Source of the DNA: Hyphomicrobiales bacterium
GTDB lineage: Bacteria > Pseudomonadota > Alphaproteobacteria > Rhizobiales > Rhizobiaceae
DNA length: 19,414 nucleotides
Assembly: GCA_011087745.1 (NCBI GenBank)
Contig: JAALLB010000009.1
Location: 1-19,414 of the forward strand
Direction: 5' to 3'
Shown: positions 7,305 to 14,952 of the stretch, in pieces
How the letters are laid out: each line of letters starts with the position of its first letter
Numbering within the stretch: position 1 is the stretch's first letter
Program-made: the position numbers and the translations under genes
Notes under the pieces: model-generated
The model's input: only the letters and a program-made list of their open reading frames with translations
Told to the model about the DNA's origin: nothing
The model's database searches: none

Positions 7305-7309
7305 CCTTA

Positions 7310-8353
7310 TCAATTACGTTTCTTAAGTGCAGCTGCTTCCAGACTTAATGCTAGTAGGGTTGTACTACAGAGTGATTGCGCGATTCCACTTTTCTGCCGG
7401 CATTCCAGCATTGCTTTATCCAGCCTAATTAAGGCTCGTGTTAATCGTTCAAGTGTCCAAATATTTACTGCTGCAATCACAGCATTTTTTCTGGCAAAGT
7501 GAATAGGTGGCCGCATTCCGCCAATAACATTTGATGCAATCTGTCTTTGTAATTCAACTTTGCTCCTTGCGCTCTGAAGCATTTGAAAATGGCGAAGCAA
7601 ACCTAACAAGACTATATCAGGAGAATTTCCAGCTTCTATTGCTTTCGGGAGTACGGCTTGTAGTTTTGCAGCATCACCAGTTGAAGTTGCATCAATGACA
7701 TCGTCCATCACCAGTTTTGCAGCATCACCAACAATTTCATGAATTTCTATTTCAGTTATTTGTTCTTTACCTTCGCAATAAATTGCCAGCTTTGACAATT
7801 CGCCGCGTGAGACCATGCGATTGTCACCCAACATGGATTTTAGCAAAAGCCTTGTTTCACGATCAATCTTTAGGCCTTTCGCCACGACTTCTTCATCAAT
7901 TAACTGCTCAATGGCAGCATCACTATCCTGATAACAGGGGATGCAGAGGCTGGCAGGACTTGCTTCCAACTGTTTTCGCAATCCAGCGGTTTTCTTCAAG
8001 TCACCAGATTCGATCAGGATAATTGCATCTTCGGGCGGTGTTTCCAAAACTGGCTTCACTGCTTTTGTAAGATCGCGTCTTGTGCTTCCGGAAATTCGGA
8101 TGAGGCGCTTGGCACCAAACATACCAATTGTGTGGGCTTCATCTGCAATGCGCGCAGTATCGCTGGCCGCATCATCAGCATTCATTCGTATTTGACAAAA
8201 TGGATCCGATAAATCAACACCTGACTTTAGTGCCAATAAATCTGCGCGTTCACTCACCAGGCCAGCATCCGGTCCATAGAACAAAATAACGGGTTTGGAA
8301 AAATCAGGCTTTTTTAGAAAAGGTTCAATATCACGCGGCTTGAGGGAAGCCAT
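7310..8353 (-). CDS. holA: DNA polymerase III subunit delta
   Basis: Clamp-loader subunit that opens the sliding clamp during chromosome replication. The 347 residues are close to E. coli HolA. The N-terminal PVILFYGPDAGLVSERADLL (21-40) corresponds to the degenerate nucleotide-binding fold of delta, which lacks a functional Walker A. IILIESGDLKKTAGLRKQLE and the C-terminal alpha-helical collar region (LLGLLRHFQMLQSARSKVE, then LDKAMLECRQKSG) also fit the family. It is the last gene of the leuS-lptE-holA unit, with 6 bases between the lptE stop and its ATG, and has only a weak Shine-Dalgarno, consistent with translational coupling. It runs convergently into parB. Confidence 0.93.
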   Translation of the reverse strand: MASLKPRDIEPFLKKPDFSKPVILFYGPDAGLVSERADLLALKSGVDLSDPFCQIRMNADDAASDTARIADEAHTIGMFGAKRLIRISGSTRRDLTKAVKPVLETPPEDAIILIESGDLKKTAGLRKQLEASPASLCIPCYQDSDAAIEQLIDEEVVAKGLKIDRETRLLLKSMLGDNRMVSRGELSKLAIYCEGKEQITEIEIHEIVGDAAKLVMDDVIDATSTGDAAKLQAVLPKAIEAGNSPDIVLLGLLRHFQMLQSARSKVELQRQIASNVIGGMRPPIHFARKNAVIAAVNIWTLERLTRALIRLDKAMLECRQKSGIAQSLCSTTLLALSLEAAALKKRN

Positions 8354-8359
8354 GGAACT

Positions 8360-8878
8360 TTACAGACGGCTCATGTTGGAAGCAATTGCCAAACGCAAAG
8401 CTTCAGCAGCTTCTTTTGCAGCTCTATTTTCTGCATCGCGAGTAGCGCGATTGTTTGCTAATACCTGGCCGGTTCTATCATAAGATGCAATTGCATCTCT
8501 CGAGCCACTTGCAACAGTTTCGTTGGTTTGAAGATCGACAAGATCATAGCTAACCCGAACTGTAACAGTACCGGCGGTAGAATCTTCAACACTTGGAAGT
8601 GCTGATGTTAATTGGTTGCTGTAGCTAACCCGAAGGCGCGCTTCATGGGTTATTTCACTGGAAGTAAACCCCCCATTTAGAAGAAATAAAAGACGGTTCC
8701 TAACCTGTTGGGCAACGCGATCATTTACGGATGCAACGCCAACTTGTTCCAGTCCACCACCTTGACCAGGTGTGCGTTCTCCATAAAGAGGCTGGAATTG
8801 GCATGAAGCCAAGAACATCAGGGCGACAACTGCAATGGAAGAACGGGTAATCTTGGTTACTTGGCTAAAAAACAACAT
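8360..8878 (-). CDS. lptE: LPS-assembly lipoprotein LptE
   Basis: Outer-membrane lipoprotein that plugs and assists LptD in delivering lipopolysaccharide to the cell surface. The 172 residues begin with a lipoprotein signal: a basic start, a hydrophobic stretch (SIAVVALMFLASC, 14-26) and lipobox LASC with Cys26 as the acylated residue. QFQPLYG right after the cysteine is typical of alphaproteobacterial LptE, as is the position between leuS and holA. The rest (VRNRLLFLLNGG, LRVSYSNQLTSALPS, VRVSYDLVDLQT) fits the expected beta-rich fold but is poorly conserved, as in the family generally. The start lies inside the end of leuS with a 14-base overlap, so translation is probably coupled. The C-terminus is rich in Ala/Glu helix. 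Confidence 0.88.
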   Translation of the reverse strand: MLFFSQVTKITRSSIAVVALMFLASCQFQPLYGERTPGQGGGLEQVGVASVNDRVAQQVRNRLLFLLNGGFTSSEITHEARLRVSYSNQLTSALPSVEDSTAGTVTVRVSYDLVDLQTNETVASGSRDAIASYDRTGQVLANNRATRDAENRAAKEAAEALRLAIASNMSRL

Positions 8879-11468
8879 TTACAATTCTCTTCGGTACGAC
8901 GATTATTTTCTTAGGCTTTTGCCCGTCTAATTGTTTTACTACCACATCTAGGGCTAAAGTTGCATCCTCTATTTCTTGCGGTGTTGCATCGGGACTAACT
9001 TCAAGATCGGCACGCTTTTTGCCATTAATTTGAACTGGCAAGGTAATGGTGTCATCACTTGCCAATGCATCATCATGTTGCGGCCAGGATTGTTCGGATA
9101 CAAGTCCATCAAACTCAAGTTCTTCCCAGCATGTTTCAGCAAGGTGCGGCATGACAGGCGCAAAACATTGAATGAGGAAGGATAGACCTTCTTTCATCGC
9201 GCTATCCAACTCAGTATTGCTGTTTTTGGCATCCCCAGCACCAGACAAAGCATTTACATATTCATATAATCTTGCGATTGCTCGGTTAAAGCCCAAACGC
9301 TCAATGTCTTCACCAATCGCTTTGAGTGTCTTATGCGAGGTCTTGCGGATGGCATTTGCTTTTTCATCCTGAAGATTATCAGGAAGCGATGCCGACTTTA
9401 CATTTTCCGACCAGATTTGAACCAGGCGCCAAATACGTTGCACGAATCTATGGGCACCTTCTGCACCAGCATCTGTCCACTCGACATCTCTTTCTGGCGG
9501 CGAGTCTGACAACATGAACCAGCGTGCCGTATCAGCACCATAGGTTTGCATAATATCATCAGGGTCAATTGTATTGCGTTTGGATTTTGACATTTTTTCA
9601 ATGCCGCCAATCTTCACGTCTTCTCCGGTTTTGGCATGAACAGCTTTGCGGTCTTTTCCTTCACCAGACAGAACAACTTCTAATGGCTGCAACCAGGCTC
9701 CATTTTTATCGCGGTAACTTTCGTGGACCACCATGCCTTGGGTGAACAAGCCCTTGAACGGTTCCTTGATATCCATATGTCCAGCGATTGACATCGCACG
9801 TGAAAAGAAACGTGAATATAGCAAGTGAAGTATCGCGTGTTCGATGCCGCCAATATATTGATCAACTGGCAACCAGTGATTTGCGCCGGCACGGTCTGTT
9901 GGTGTTTTGCCATGAGGTGTAACGAAACGCGCAAAATACCAGGATGAATCTACAAATGTGTCCATGGTATCTGTTTCACGTTTTGCAGCTTTACCGCAAG
10001 AAGGACAGTTGGTATCTCGCCAAGTTGGGTGGCGATCCAAAGGGTTGCCGGGTATGTCAAAGGTCACATCTTCAGGTAATTCGATTGGCAGATTTTCCAA
10101 TTTTTCCGGAACCACACCACAATCCTCACAGTGAACAACCGGAATTGGGCAACCCCAATAGCGTTGGCGTGAAATACCCCAATCACGAAGGCGGTAGTTG
10201 ATTTCCTCTTCTGCAAGTCCGCGCTCTGCTAATACATCGATTGCAGTATTAATTGCCTGTTCTTTGTGTTGACCAGACATTGGCCCGGAGTTTACCAAAA
10301 CACCATCATCAACATAAGCAATATTTGTTATCTCAACCGCGTTTTCAGGATCATCAGTTGTTGCAACTACCGAAGTTACTTCCAGATCATATTTTCTGGC
10401 AAAATCCAAATCCCGTTGGTCGTGGGATGGACATCCAAAGACTGCGCCTGTGCCATAATCCATCAAGACAAAATTTGCTGCATATACTGGTAATGTTTTA
10501 CCCTCGATGAAAGGGTGGGCGACGGTTAGTCCCAAGTCAAAACCCTGCTTTTCTGCGGTTTCGATATCAGCTGCGGAAGTACCAATTTTTCGGCATTCCT
10601 TGATGAAGCTTTCCAGATCAGAATTTGATTTTGCCATTTCCAAAGCAATTGGATGTTCAGCAGCGATTGCCATGAAGCTTGCGCCGTACAGCGTGTCTGG
10701 TCTTGTTGAAAAGCAAATTAATTTATCTGCATTGGTTCCGGTTTTCTCAACCAATGGAAACTTTATCTTTGCACCACGAGAGCGACCAATCCAATTTGAT
10801 TGCATTAGCTTAACTTTAGCAGGCCATTCATCAAGATCATCGATTGCTTCTAGAAGTTCTTCGGAAAAATCTGAAATTTTGAAGAACCATTGGGTTAACT
10901 CGAGTTGCTCAACTTCAGTTCCTGAACGCCAGCCTTTGCCGTCTATTATCTGTTCATTGGCAAGAACGGTCATGTCAACTGGATCCCAGTTTACCTTTGC
11001 GTTTTTGCGGTAGACCAAATCGTGTTTTAGGAAATCAAGAAACAAAGCTTGCTGCTGCGCGTAATATTTAACGTCGCAGGTTGCAAATTCGCGGGTCCAG
11101 TCAATTGATAGCCCCATGCTTTTAAGCTGGGTGCGCATGGATGCGATATTATCGTAGGTCCACCCTTTTGGATGGGTATTGTTTTGCATGGCCGCATTTT
11201 CTGCCGGCATGCCAAAAGCATCCCAACCCATAGGGTGCAAAACTTCATATCCCTTGGCACGTTTGTATCGCGCTACAACATCTCCCATCGTATAATTTCG
11301 AACATGGCCCATGTGAATGCGTCCAGATGGGTAGGGAAACATTTCCAGCACGTAGTAAGCAGGTTTTTCACTGTCTACAATTGTGTTGGTTTCAAACAGC
11401 TTCTTCTCATTCCAGATTTTTTGCCAATGATTTTCACTTGCGCGTGGATTATAGCGTTCTGTTGTCAT
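8865..11468 (-). CDS. leuS: Leucyl-tRNA synthetase
   Basis: Class I aminoacyl-tRNA synthetase that charges tRNA-Leu and edits mischarged products. The 867 residues are full length. The HIGH-class motif appears as HMGH (52-55, in YPSGRIHMGHVRNYTMGD) and KMSKS is at 625-629 (GGIEKMSKSKRN). The CP1 editing domain has STRPDTLYG (254-262) and GTGAVFGCPSHDQRD (339-353). Cysteine pairs CEDC (447-450) and CPSC (488-491) suggest a zinc knuckle. The start was placed at ATG 11468 (MTTERYNPRASENHWQ), which matches family N-termini; the frame stays open upstream but those residues are not LeuRS-like and overlap the divergent yggS promoter. No strong ribosome binding site is seen. It is first in the leuS-lptE-holA unit. 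Confidence 0.97.
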   Translation of the reverse strand: MTTERYNPRASENHWQKIWNEKKLFETNTIVDSEKPAYYVLEMFPYPSGRIHMGHVRNYTMGDVVARYKRAKGYEVLHPMGWDAFGMPAENAAMQNNTHPKGWTYDNIASMRTQLKSMGLSIDWTREFATCDVKYYAQQQALFLDFLKHDLVYRKNAKVNWDPVDMTVLANEQIIDGKGWRSGTEVEQLELTQWFFKISDFSEELLEAIDDLDEWPAKVKLMQSNWIGRSRGAKIKFPLVEKTGTNADKLICFSTRPDTLYGASFMAIAAEHPIALEMAKSNSDLESFIKECRKIGTSAADIETAEKQGFDLGLTVAHPFIEGKTLPVYAANFVLMDYGTGAVFGCPSHDQRDLDFARKYDLEVTSVVATTDDPENAVEITNIAYVDDGVLVNSGPMSGQHKEQAINTAIDVLAERGLAEEEINYRLRDWGISRQRYWGCPIPVVHCEDCGVVPEKLENLPIELPEDVTFDIPGNPLDRHPTWRDTNCPSCGKAAKRETDTMDTFVDSSWYFARFVTPHGKTPTDRAGANHWLPVDQYIGGIEHAILHLLYSRFFSRAMSIAGHMDIKEPFKGLFTQGMVVHESYRDKNGAWLQPLEVVLSGEGKDRKAVHAKTGEDVKIGGIEKMSKSKRNTIDPDDIMQTYGADTARWFMLSDSPPERDVEWTDAGAEGAHRFVQRIWRLVQIWSENVKSASLPDNLQDEKANAIRKTSHKTLKAIGEDIERLGFNRAIARLYEYVNALSGAGDAKNSNTELDSAMKEGLSFLIQCFAPVMPHLAETCWEELEFDGLVSEQSWPQHDDALASDDTITLPVQINGKKRADLEVSPDATPQEIEDATLALDVVVKQLDGQKPKKIIVVPKRIVNVVF

Positions 11469-11522
11469 TTTATTGTTTCTATTTGAATGCTTTATGTTGT
11501 GTAATATGGGTCGTTTAAGACC

Positions 11523-11541
11523 TTCACCAGAAATTAGTGAA
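11523..11541. repeat. Inverted repeat in the leuS-yggS divergent gap
   Basis: TTCAC (11523-11527) and GTGAA (11537-11541) form a 5-bp stem, 7 bp if the outer T·G and C-G pairs are included, around a 9-base loop. It lies about 55 bases upstream of leuS and 40 upstream of yggS in the 113-base gap (11469-11581). It could be an operator or part of the leuS leader. No T-box or leader peptide with leucine codons was recognised. No clear promoter pair was found by eye. Confidence 0.2.
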
Positions 11542-11581
11542 AGCGTCAACCTTGATAGCCATTCTGAGTTAAGAGATATAG

Positions 11582-12256
11582 ATGATCGACCAAAACAACA
11601 GCACCAAAAACTATCATCATGTGCTTGGTGAAATGAAAACACATAGTGAAAAGCACAAGGTTGCTATGCCTGCATTGGTCTGTGTTTCAAAGACTTATGA
11701 TGCAGATGCAATTCAACCCGTGATTACTGCTGGTGCTCGGGTTTTTGGTGAAAACCGGGTTCAGGAAGCGCAAGGAAAATGGCCTGCACTAAAATTGGCA
11801 ACACCCGACATTGAACTTCATCTTATTGGTCCCTTGCAAAGTAATAAAACCAAGGAAGCTGTAGAGCTGTTTGATTGTATTCAAACCGTTGACCGGGAGA
11901 AAATTGCTAAAACAATTGCAAGGGAAATGAAGGCTCAAGAAAAGACGCTAAAACTATTTGTGCAGGTTAATACTGGTTCAGAACCTCAAAAGGCTGGAGT
12001 TATGCCCGACAAGGCGGTAGATTTTGTTCGTTTTTGTCAGGTTGAACTTGGGCTTTCCATAGAAGGGTTGATGTGTATTCCGCCGTTTGATGAAAACCCG
12101 GGCCCACATTTTGCGCTTCTGCGAAAATTATCACGTGAAGCAGACGTAGAAAAACTATCTATGGGCATGTCTGCTGATTATCTCACAGCAACAGAATTTG
12201 GTGCAACGCATGTACGCGTGGGCAGTAGTATTTTTGGTGCCAGAAATTATGCCTGA
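11582..12256 (+). CDS. yggS: YggS family pyridoxal-phosphate homeostasis protein
   Basis: Cytoplasmic single-domain PLP-binding protein of the alanine-racemase-like TIM-barrel fold. It has no known enzymatic reaction; in other bacteria it affects vitamin B6 balance and amino- and keto-acid pools. The 224 residues are usual length. VCVSKTYD contains the PLP Schiff-base lysine (K37). FGENRVQEA, LHLIGPLQSNKT, FVQVNTGSEPQKAG, GLMCIPP, LSMGMSADYLTA and the C-terminal THVRVGSSIFGAR (phosphate-binding region) are all present. AAGAGA at 11571-11576 lies 5 bases before the ATG. It is divergent from leuS, and its last 10 bases overlap the end of the L,D-transpeptidase-like gene on the other strand. The name rests on family similarity. 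Confidence 0.95.
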   Translation: MIDQNNSTKNYHHVLGEMKTHSEKHKVAMPALVCVSKTYDADAIQPVITAGARVFGENRVQEAQGKWPALKLATPDIELHLIGPLQSNKTKEAVELFDCIQTVDREKIAKTIAREMKAQEKTLKLFVQVNTGSEPQKAGVMPDKAVDFVRFCQVELGLSIEGLMCIPPFDENPGPHFALLRKLSREADVEKLSMGMSADYLTATEFGATHVRVGSSIFGARNYA

Positions 12257-12777
12257 ATAATCATTTCTGTTTCATCACTTAGAAGAGGAAGCAAAAGCTG
12301 CATGTCTTTTGGGTCAATTGCTACACATCCTTCGGTAGGTTTTAACTCCGGGCTTGTTTGGTGAAAAAAAATCGCACTACCCATTCCACTGACACACGGG
12401 TCAATGTTGTAATCCAAAACGATACAAATATCGTACAGTCTGTCGTCGCGGGTCATAATCTCGTGCGATTGATTAAAGGGTAGTTTCACCAAGGAATTAT
12501 ATTTTGGATCGTCTTGCGAATCACACCAGCCGTCATTGGCATTTATTTGTATAAATCGAAGCGAACTTTCTGGTTTTTTCAGCCTGTCCATTCTAAAAAA
12601 TCCGTATAGCAGCCGAAACTTTCCGGTTGGTGTTGCACCGTCGCCTTCTTTCTTTTGTTTGGTTAATCCAGAACGCCCGAGGCAGCAATTTATGGTTGTA
12701 TCGTTAAAAGTGAGCAATCCGTGGTGTATTTTGCCGTTGGGGCGCTTGTTTACCTGGATAGTTTTGAGTTTTTTCAT
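12247..12777 (-). CDS. YkuD-fold L,D-transpeptidase family protein without signal peptide
   Basis: The 176-residue product has the L,D-transpeptidase (YkuD) core: GDGATPTGKFRLLYGFFR (46-61 region), then FFHQTSPELKPTEGCVAI with candidate catalytic His139 and nucleophile Cys151 in the family's H-x-n-GC arrangement. Known members form 3-3 peptidoglycan cross-links or anchor proteins to the wall. Here the N-terminus MKKLKTIQVNKRPNGK has no hydrophobic signal or membrane segment, as in one alphaproteobacterial branch of the family, so how it reaches the periplasm, or whether it acts on another substrate, is open. Extra cysteines (C31, C32, C85, C118, C128) are noticeable. ATG 12777 was chosen; an in-frame GTG at 12786 would add three residues. 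It is divergent from the response-regulator gene and shares its promoter region. Confidence 0.85.
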   Translation of the reverse strand: MKKLKTIQVNKRPNGKIHHGLLTFNDTTINCCLGRSGLTKQKKEGDGATPTGKFRLLYGFFRMDRLKKPESSLRFIQINANDGWCDSQDDPKYNSLVKLPFNQSHEIMTRDDRLYDICIVLDYNIDPCVSGMGSAIFFHQTSPELKPTEGCVAIDPKDMQLLLPLLSDETEMIIQA

Positions 12778-12780
12778 ATA

Positions 12781-12816
12781 TTTCACGCGGTTTCACATTT
12801 AGTGTCAAATTATCAC
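12781..12816. promoter_or_regulatory. Phased TTTCAC repeats in the transpeptidase/response-regulator gap
   Basis: TTTCAC occurs at 12781 and 12791 and TATCAC at 12811, so three of four successive 10-bp steps carry TNTCAC. Ten-base spacing of direct repeats is the usual layout of sites bound by OmpR-family regulators, and such a regulator is encoded just downstream. The repeats begin 3 bases from the transpeptidase ATG, so they overlap its 5' leader. The rest of the 151-base gap (12778-12928) is AT-rich, with ATGGCC/ATGGTC repeated at 12838, 12859 and 12895. Promoter hexamers are not clear. The link is inferred. Confidence 0.3.
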
Positions 12817-12928
12817 ATGGGCGTGTATTTACTTACAATGGCCTTACATTAATACAAAATGGTCATTATTGGATATGTTTATAATTTTAATGTTATGGTC
12901 CAACAATATAATGTGACTGAGGAATATT

Positions 12929-13612
12929 ATGGCTACCAAAAATATTTTACTGGTTGATGACGACGACGATCTACGAGATGCGCTTACAGAACAATTGGCG
13001 CTTTATGAAGAATTCACAATAATCACGGAAGCAAGTGCCACAAAGGGCGTCAACACTGCTCGGTCTGAACAAGTTGATTTGCTTGTTATGGATGTTGGTC
13101 TTCCAGACATGGATGGCCGGGAAGCGGTGAAAATATTGCGCAAAGGTGGTTTTAAAGCACCGATTATTATGCTCACTGGTCATGATACTGATTCAGACAC
13201 GATACTAGGACTTGAAGCCGGGGCTAACGACTACGTCACGAAGCCTTTCCGTTTTGCTGTATTACTGGCGCGGATGCGTGCGCAGCTTCGCACTCATGAA
13301 CAAAGTGAAGATGCAATTTTCACAATTGGACATTATACATTCCGCCCGTCGCAAAAACTTCTGGCCGAAGAAGATGGCAATAAGGTTCGTCTCACGGAAA
13401 AAGAGACGGCGATTATGAAATATCTTTATCGTGCAGAGCAAAAGGTTATCAGTCGTGATGAACTTCTTGAGCAGGTTTGGGGATATAATTCCGACGTAAC
13501 AACGCACACTCTTGAAACGCACATTTACAGGTTGCGCCAAAAAGTGGAAAAAGAACCTTCAAATGCAAGGTTGCTTGTAACTGAAGGTGGAGGTTATAAA
13601 CTGGTTCCATAA
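12929..13612 (+). CDS. OmpR-family response regulator transcription factor (no adjacent kinase)
   Basis: Two-domain response regulator of 227 residues. The receiver domain (about 4-120) has the acidic pocket DDDDD (10-14), phospho-acceptor Asp55 in MDVGLPDMDG, the switch Thr83 in MLTGHD, and Lys105 in DYVTKPF, so it should be phosphorylatable. The C-terminal winged helix (about 130-227) has LTEKETAIMKYLYR, SRDELLEQVWGY, and the recognition-helix region VTTHTLETHIYRLRQK, ending EGGGYKLVP. TGAGGA (12918-12923) lies 5 bases before the ATG. No histidine kinase is present in the window, so its input is unknown. It is followed after 13 bases by a cyclic-nucleotide-binding protein and is divergent from a YkuD-type gene, a possible target. 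It is not obviously CtrA, and I assign no gene name. Confidence 0.93.
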   Translation: MATKNILLVDDDDDLRDALTEQLALYEEFTIITEASATKGVNTARSEQVDLLVMDVGLPDMDGREAVKILRKGGFKAPIIMLTGHDTDSDTILGLEAGANDYVTKPFRFAVLLARMRAQLRTHEQSEDAIFTIGHYTFRPSQKLLAEEDGNKVRLTEKETAIMKYLYRAEQKVISRDELLEQVWGYNSDVTTHTLETHIYRLRQKVEKEPSNARLLVTEGGGYKLVP

Positions 13613-13625
13613 GGGGATTTTGTTT

Positions 13626-14069
13626 ATGTCACTTGCAGACGATATAAATTTACTACGTCAGGTTAAAATGTTCGATGATTTTGAAACCGAACATTTGCGT
13701 CTGATTGCTTTTGGTAGTCAGAAGATGTCCTTTTCTAAAGGACATGAGTTGTTTCAGGAAGGCCAATCAACCGATGGCGGATATGTCATAATTTCCGGTA
13801 GCATTGATTTGTTTTCAGTTCAGGGCGGGGAAGCTGTTCACTTGGCAAATTTTGAAGCAGGCAGCCTGCTGGGCGAAATGGCGCTGATATCCATAAACAA
13901 GCGCGTTGGTACAGCTATCGTAAAAGAAGATTGCGAGTTAATGAAAATCTCTCGTGTCATGATGCGGCGGATATTAAACGAATATCCCGATCTTGCAGCA
14001 GTGCTTCAAAGAAAAATTGCTGCCTCGATCATGGATTTTACCAAAGAACTCGATAAAATCCGGATTTAG
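13626..14069 (+). CDS. Stand-alone cyclic-nucleotide-binding domain protein
   Basis: A 147-residue protein made of one cNMP-binding (CAP_ED) domain plus short helices. The beta-roll spans about 14-105. The phosphate-binding cassette is GSLLGEMALISINKRVGTA (79-97), with Gly83, Glu84 and Arg93 where the ligand contacts fall in CRP-like proteins; RVGTA departs from the usual R-[TS]-A-[TS]. There is no helix-turn-helix after the domain, only an amphipathic helix (LAAVLQRKIAASIMDFTKELDKI, about 123-145), so it is probably a signalling adaptor and not a transcription factor. ATG 13626 was chosen over an upstream GTG at 13587 because AAGGGG (13611-13616) is correctly spaced and the extension lies inside the response-regulator gene. 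It is likely co-transcribed with that gene; ligand unknown. Confidence 0.88.
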   Translation: MSLADDINLLRQVKMFDDFETEHLRLIAFGSQKMSFSKGHELFQEGQSTDGGYVIISGSIDLFSVQGGEAVHLANFEAGSLLGEMALISINKRVGTAIVKEDCELMKISRVMMRRILNEYPDLAAVLQRKIAASIMDFTKELDKIRI

Positions 14070-14869
14070 TCCAGGTCAAATTCAGCGATAACCGGCACAT
14101 GATCAGATGGTTTTTCCCATCCGCGTGCCTCTCTCAAAATTGAAATGTTGGTGAGGTTTTCATTCAGAGAAGGACTTCCCCAGATATGATCCAATCTGCG
14201 ACCCTTATCTGCAGTGTCCCAATCTTTTGCACGATAGCTCCACCAGCTGTAGACAATTTCATCTTCTGATATTTTCTGACGTACGAGGTCTGACCATCCA
14301 CTTTGATCTCTGATCCGATCCAGAAATTCTGTTTCAACAGGAGTGTGGCTGACTACTTTTAGAAGTTTCTTGTGAGACCAAACATCATTTTCATGAGGTG
14401 CAATATTGAGATCTCCCACAAGAATGTTTTCAACACCGGAATGATCATGCGGGAGGTCTAGCATTTCACCCAAGAATTTAAGTTTGTGATCAAATTTTGG
14501 GTTTTTCTTGATATCAGGTTCATCACCGCCGGCAGGAACATAGAAATTATGGATTTGCAGCTTTCTTCCACCTGCCTGAACTTGGGCTGAGATGTGTCTT
14601 GTGTCACCCATTGCAACATAATCATTGCTATAGCTTTCACTTAATGGGCGCTTGGAAACAGTCGCAACGCCATGATGGCCTTTTTGGCCATGAACAGCCA
14701 TGTGCTCATATCCCATTTTTTGGAAATTTTTGGAGGGAAACTGATCATTTTGGCATTTAATCTCTTGAAGACAAAGAACGTCTGGTTGATGTTCTTCCAA
14801 AAATTGCTCAACAAGCCCGATACGCAGGCGAATTGAATTGATATTCCAAGTGGCAATTTTAAAGGGCAT
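14066..14869 (-). CDS. xthA: Exodeoxyribonuclease III / AP endonuclease
   Basis: Mg-dependent nuclease of the exonuclease-endonuclease-phosphatase fold, acting in base-excision repair by cleaving at abasic sites and trimming 3' ends. The 267 residues are usual. The catalytic set is visible: WNINSIR (8-14), CLQEIKC with Glu36, Tyr110 in NFYVPAGG, VGDLNIAP with Asp153 and Asn155, WWSYR, RRLDHIWGS with Asp227, and the terminal SDHVPV with Asp256-His257. The start MPFKIATWNINS is family-like, with AGGAAAA upstream on the minus strand. The 3' end overlaps the convergent cNMP-binding gene by 4 bases. It lies downstream of lolA after an 83-base gap (14870-14952) that holds a possible terminator. Confidence 0.95.
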   Translation of the reverse strand: MPFKIATWNINSIRLRIGLVEQFLEEHQPDVLCLQEIKCQNDQFPSKNFQKMGYEHMAVHGQKGHHGVATVSKRPLSESYSNDYVAMGDTRHISAQVQAGGRKLQIHNFYVPAGGDEPDIKKNPKFDHKLKFLGEMLDLPHDHSGVENILVGDLNIAPHENDVWSHKKLLKVVSHTPVETEFLDRIRDQSGWSDLVRQKISEDEIVYSWWSYRAKDWDTADKGRRLDHIWGSPSLNENLTNISILREARGWEKPSDHVPVIAEFDLD

Positions 14870-14919
14870 GAGATTTTCCTATCGTTGAAAACCAACCTTA
14901 TAGGAAGTTGCCCAGCTCA

Positions 14920-14941
14920 AAAAGCAGAAGGATTTGCTTTT
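14920..14941 (-). terminator. Possible weak intrinsic terminator after lolA
   Basis: On the minus strand AAAAGCA and TGCTTTT form a 7-bp stem around an 8-base loop, and the right arm runs into one more T. It begins 11 bases after the lolA stop and lies before xthA. The stem is AT-rich with only two G-C pairs, so any termination would be partial. It could separate lolA from xthA transcription. Confidence 0.35.
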
Positions 14942-14952
14942 CCAATTATTTC

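Noticed and set aside
9793..9808. GCACGTGAAAAG in leuS resembling a parS half-site
   Set aside because: Only one arm matches; the left arm is not complementary, so there is no palindrome.
11552..11580. TTGATA-17-GATATA as a yggS promoter
   Set aside because: The -10 would end one base before the ATG and the ribosome binding site would lie in the spacer, which cannot give a translatable leader.
11469..11581. Possible T-box or leucine leader peptide before leuS
   Set aside because: The gap is 113 bases with no specifier stem, no T-box sequence, no run of leucine codons and no terminator.
11469..11642. Open upstream extension of leuS (58 extra codons)
   Set aside because: Residues before MTTERYNPRA do not resemble LeuRS and cover the divergent yggS start; the ATG at 11468 matches the family.
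12127..12142. CACGTG core inside yggS resembling parS
   Set aside because: Four of 16 positions differ from the consensus, it lacks the 10-bp core, and it encodes the conserved family stretch LSREAD.
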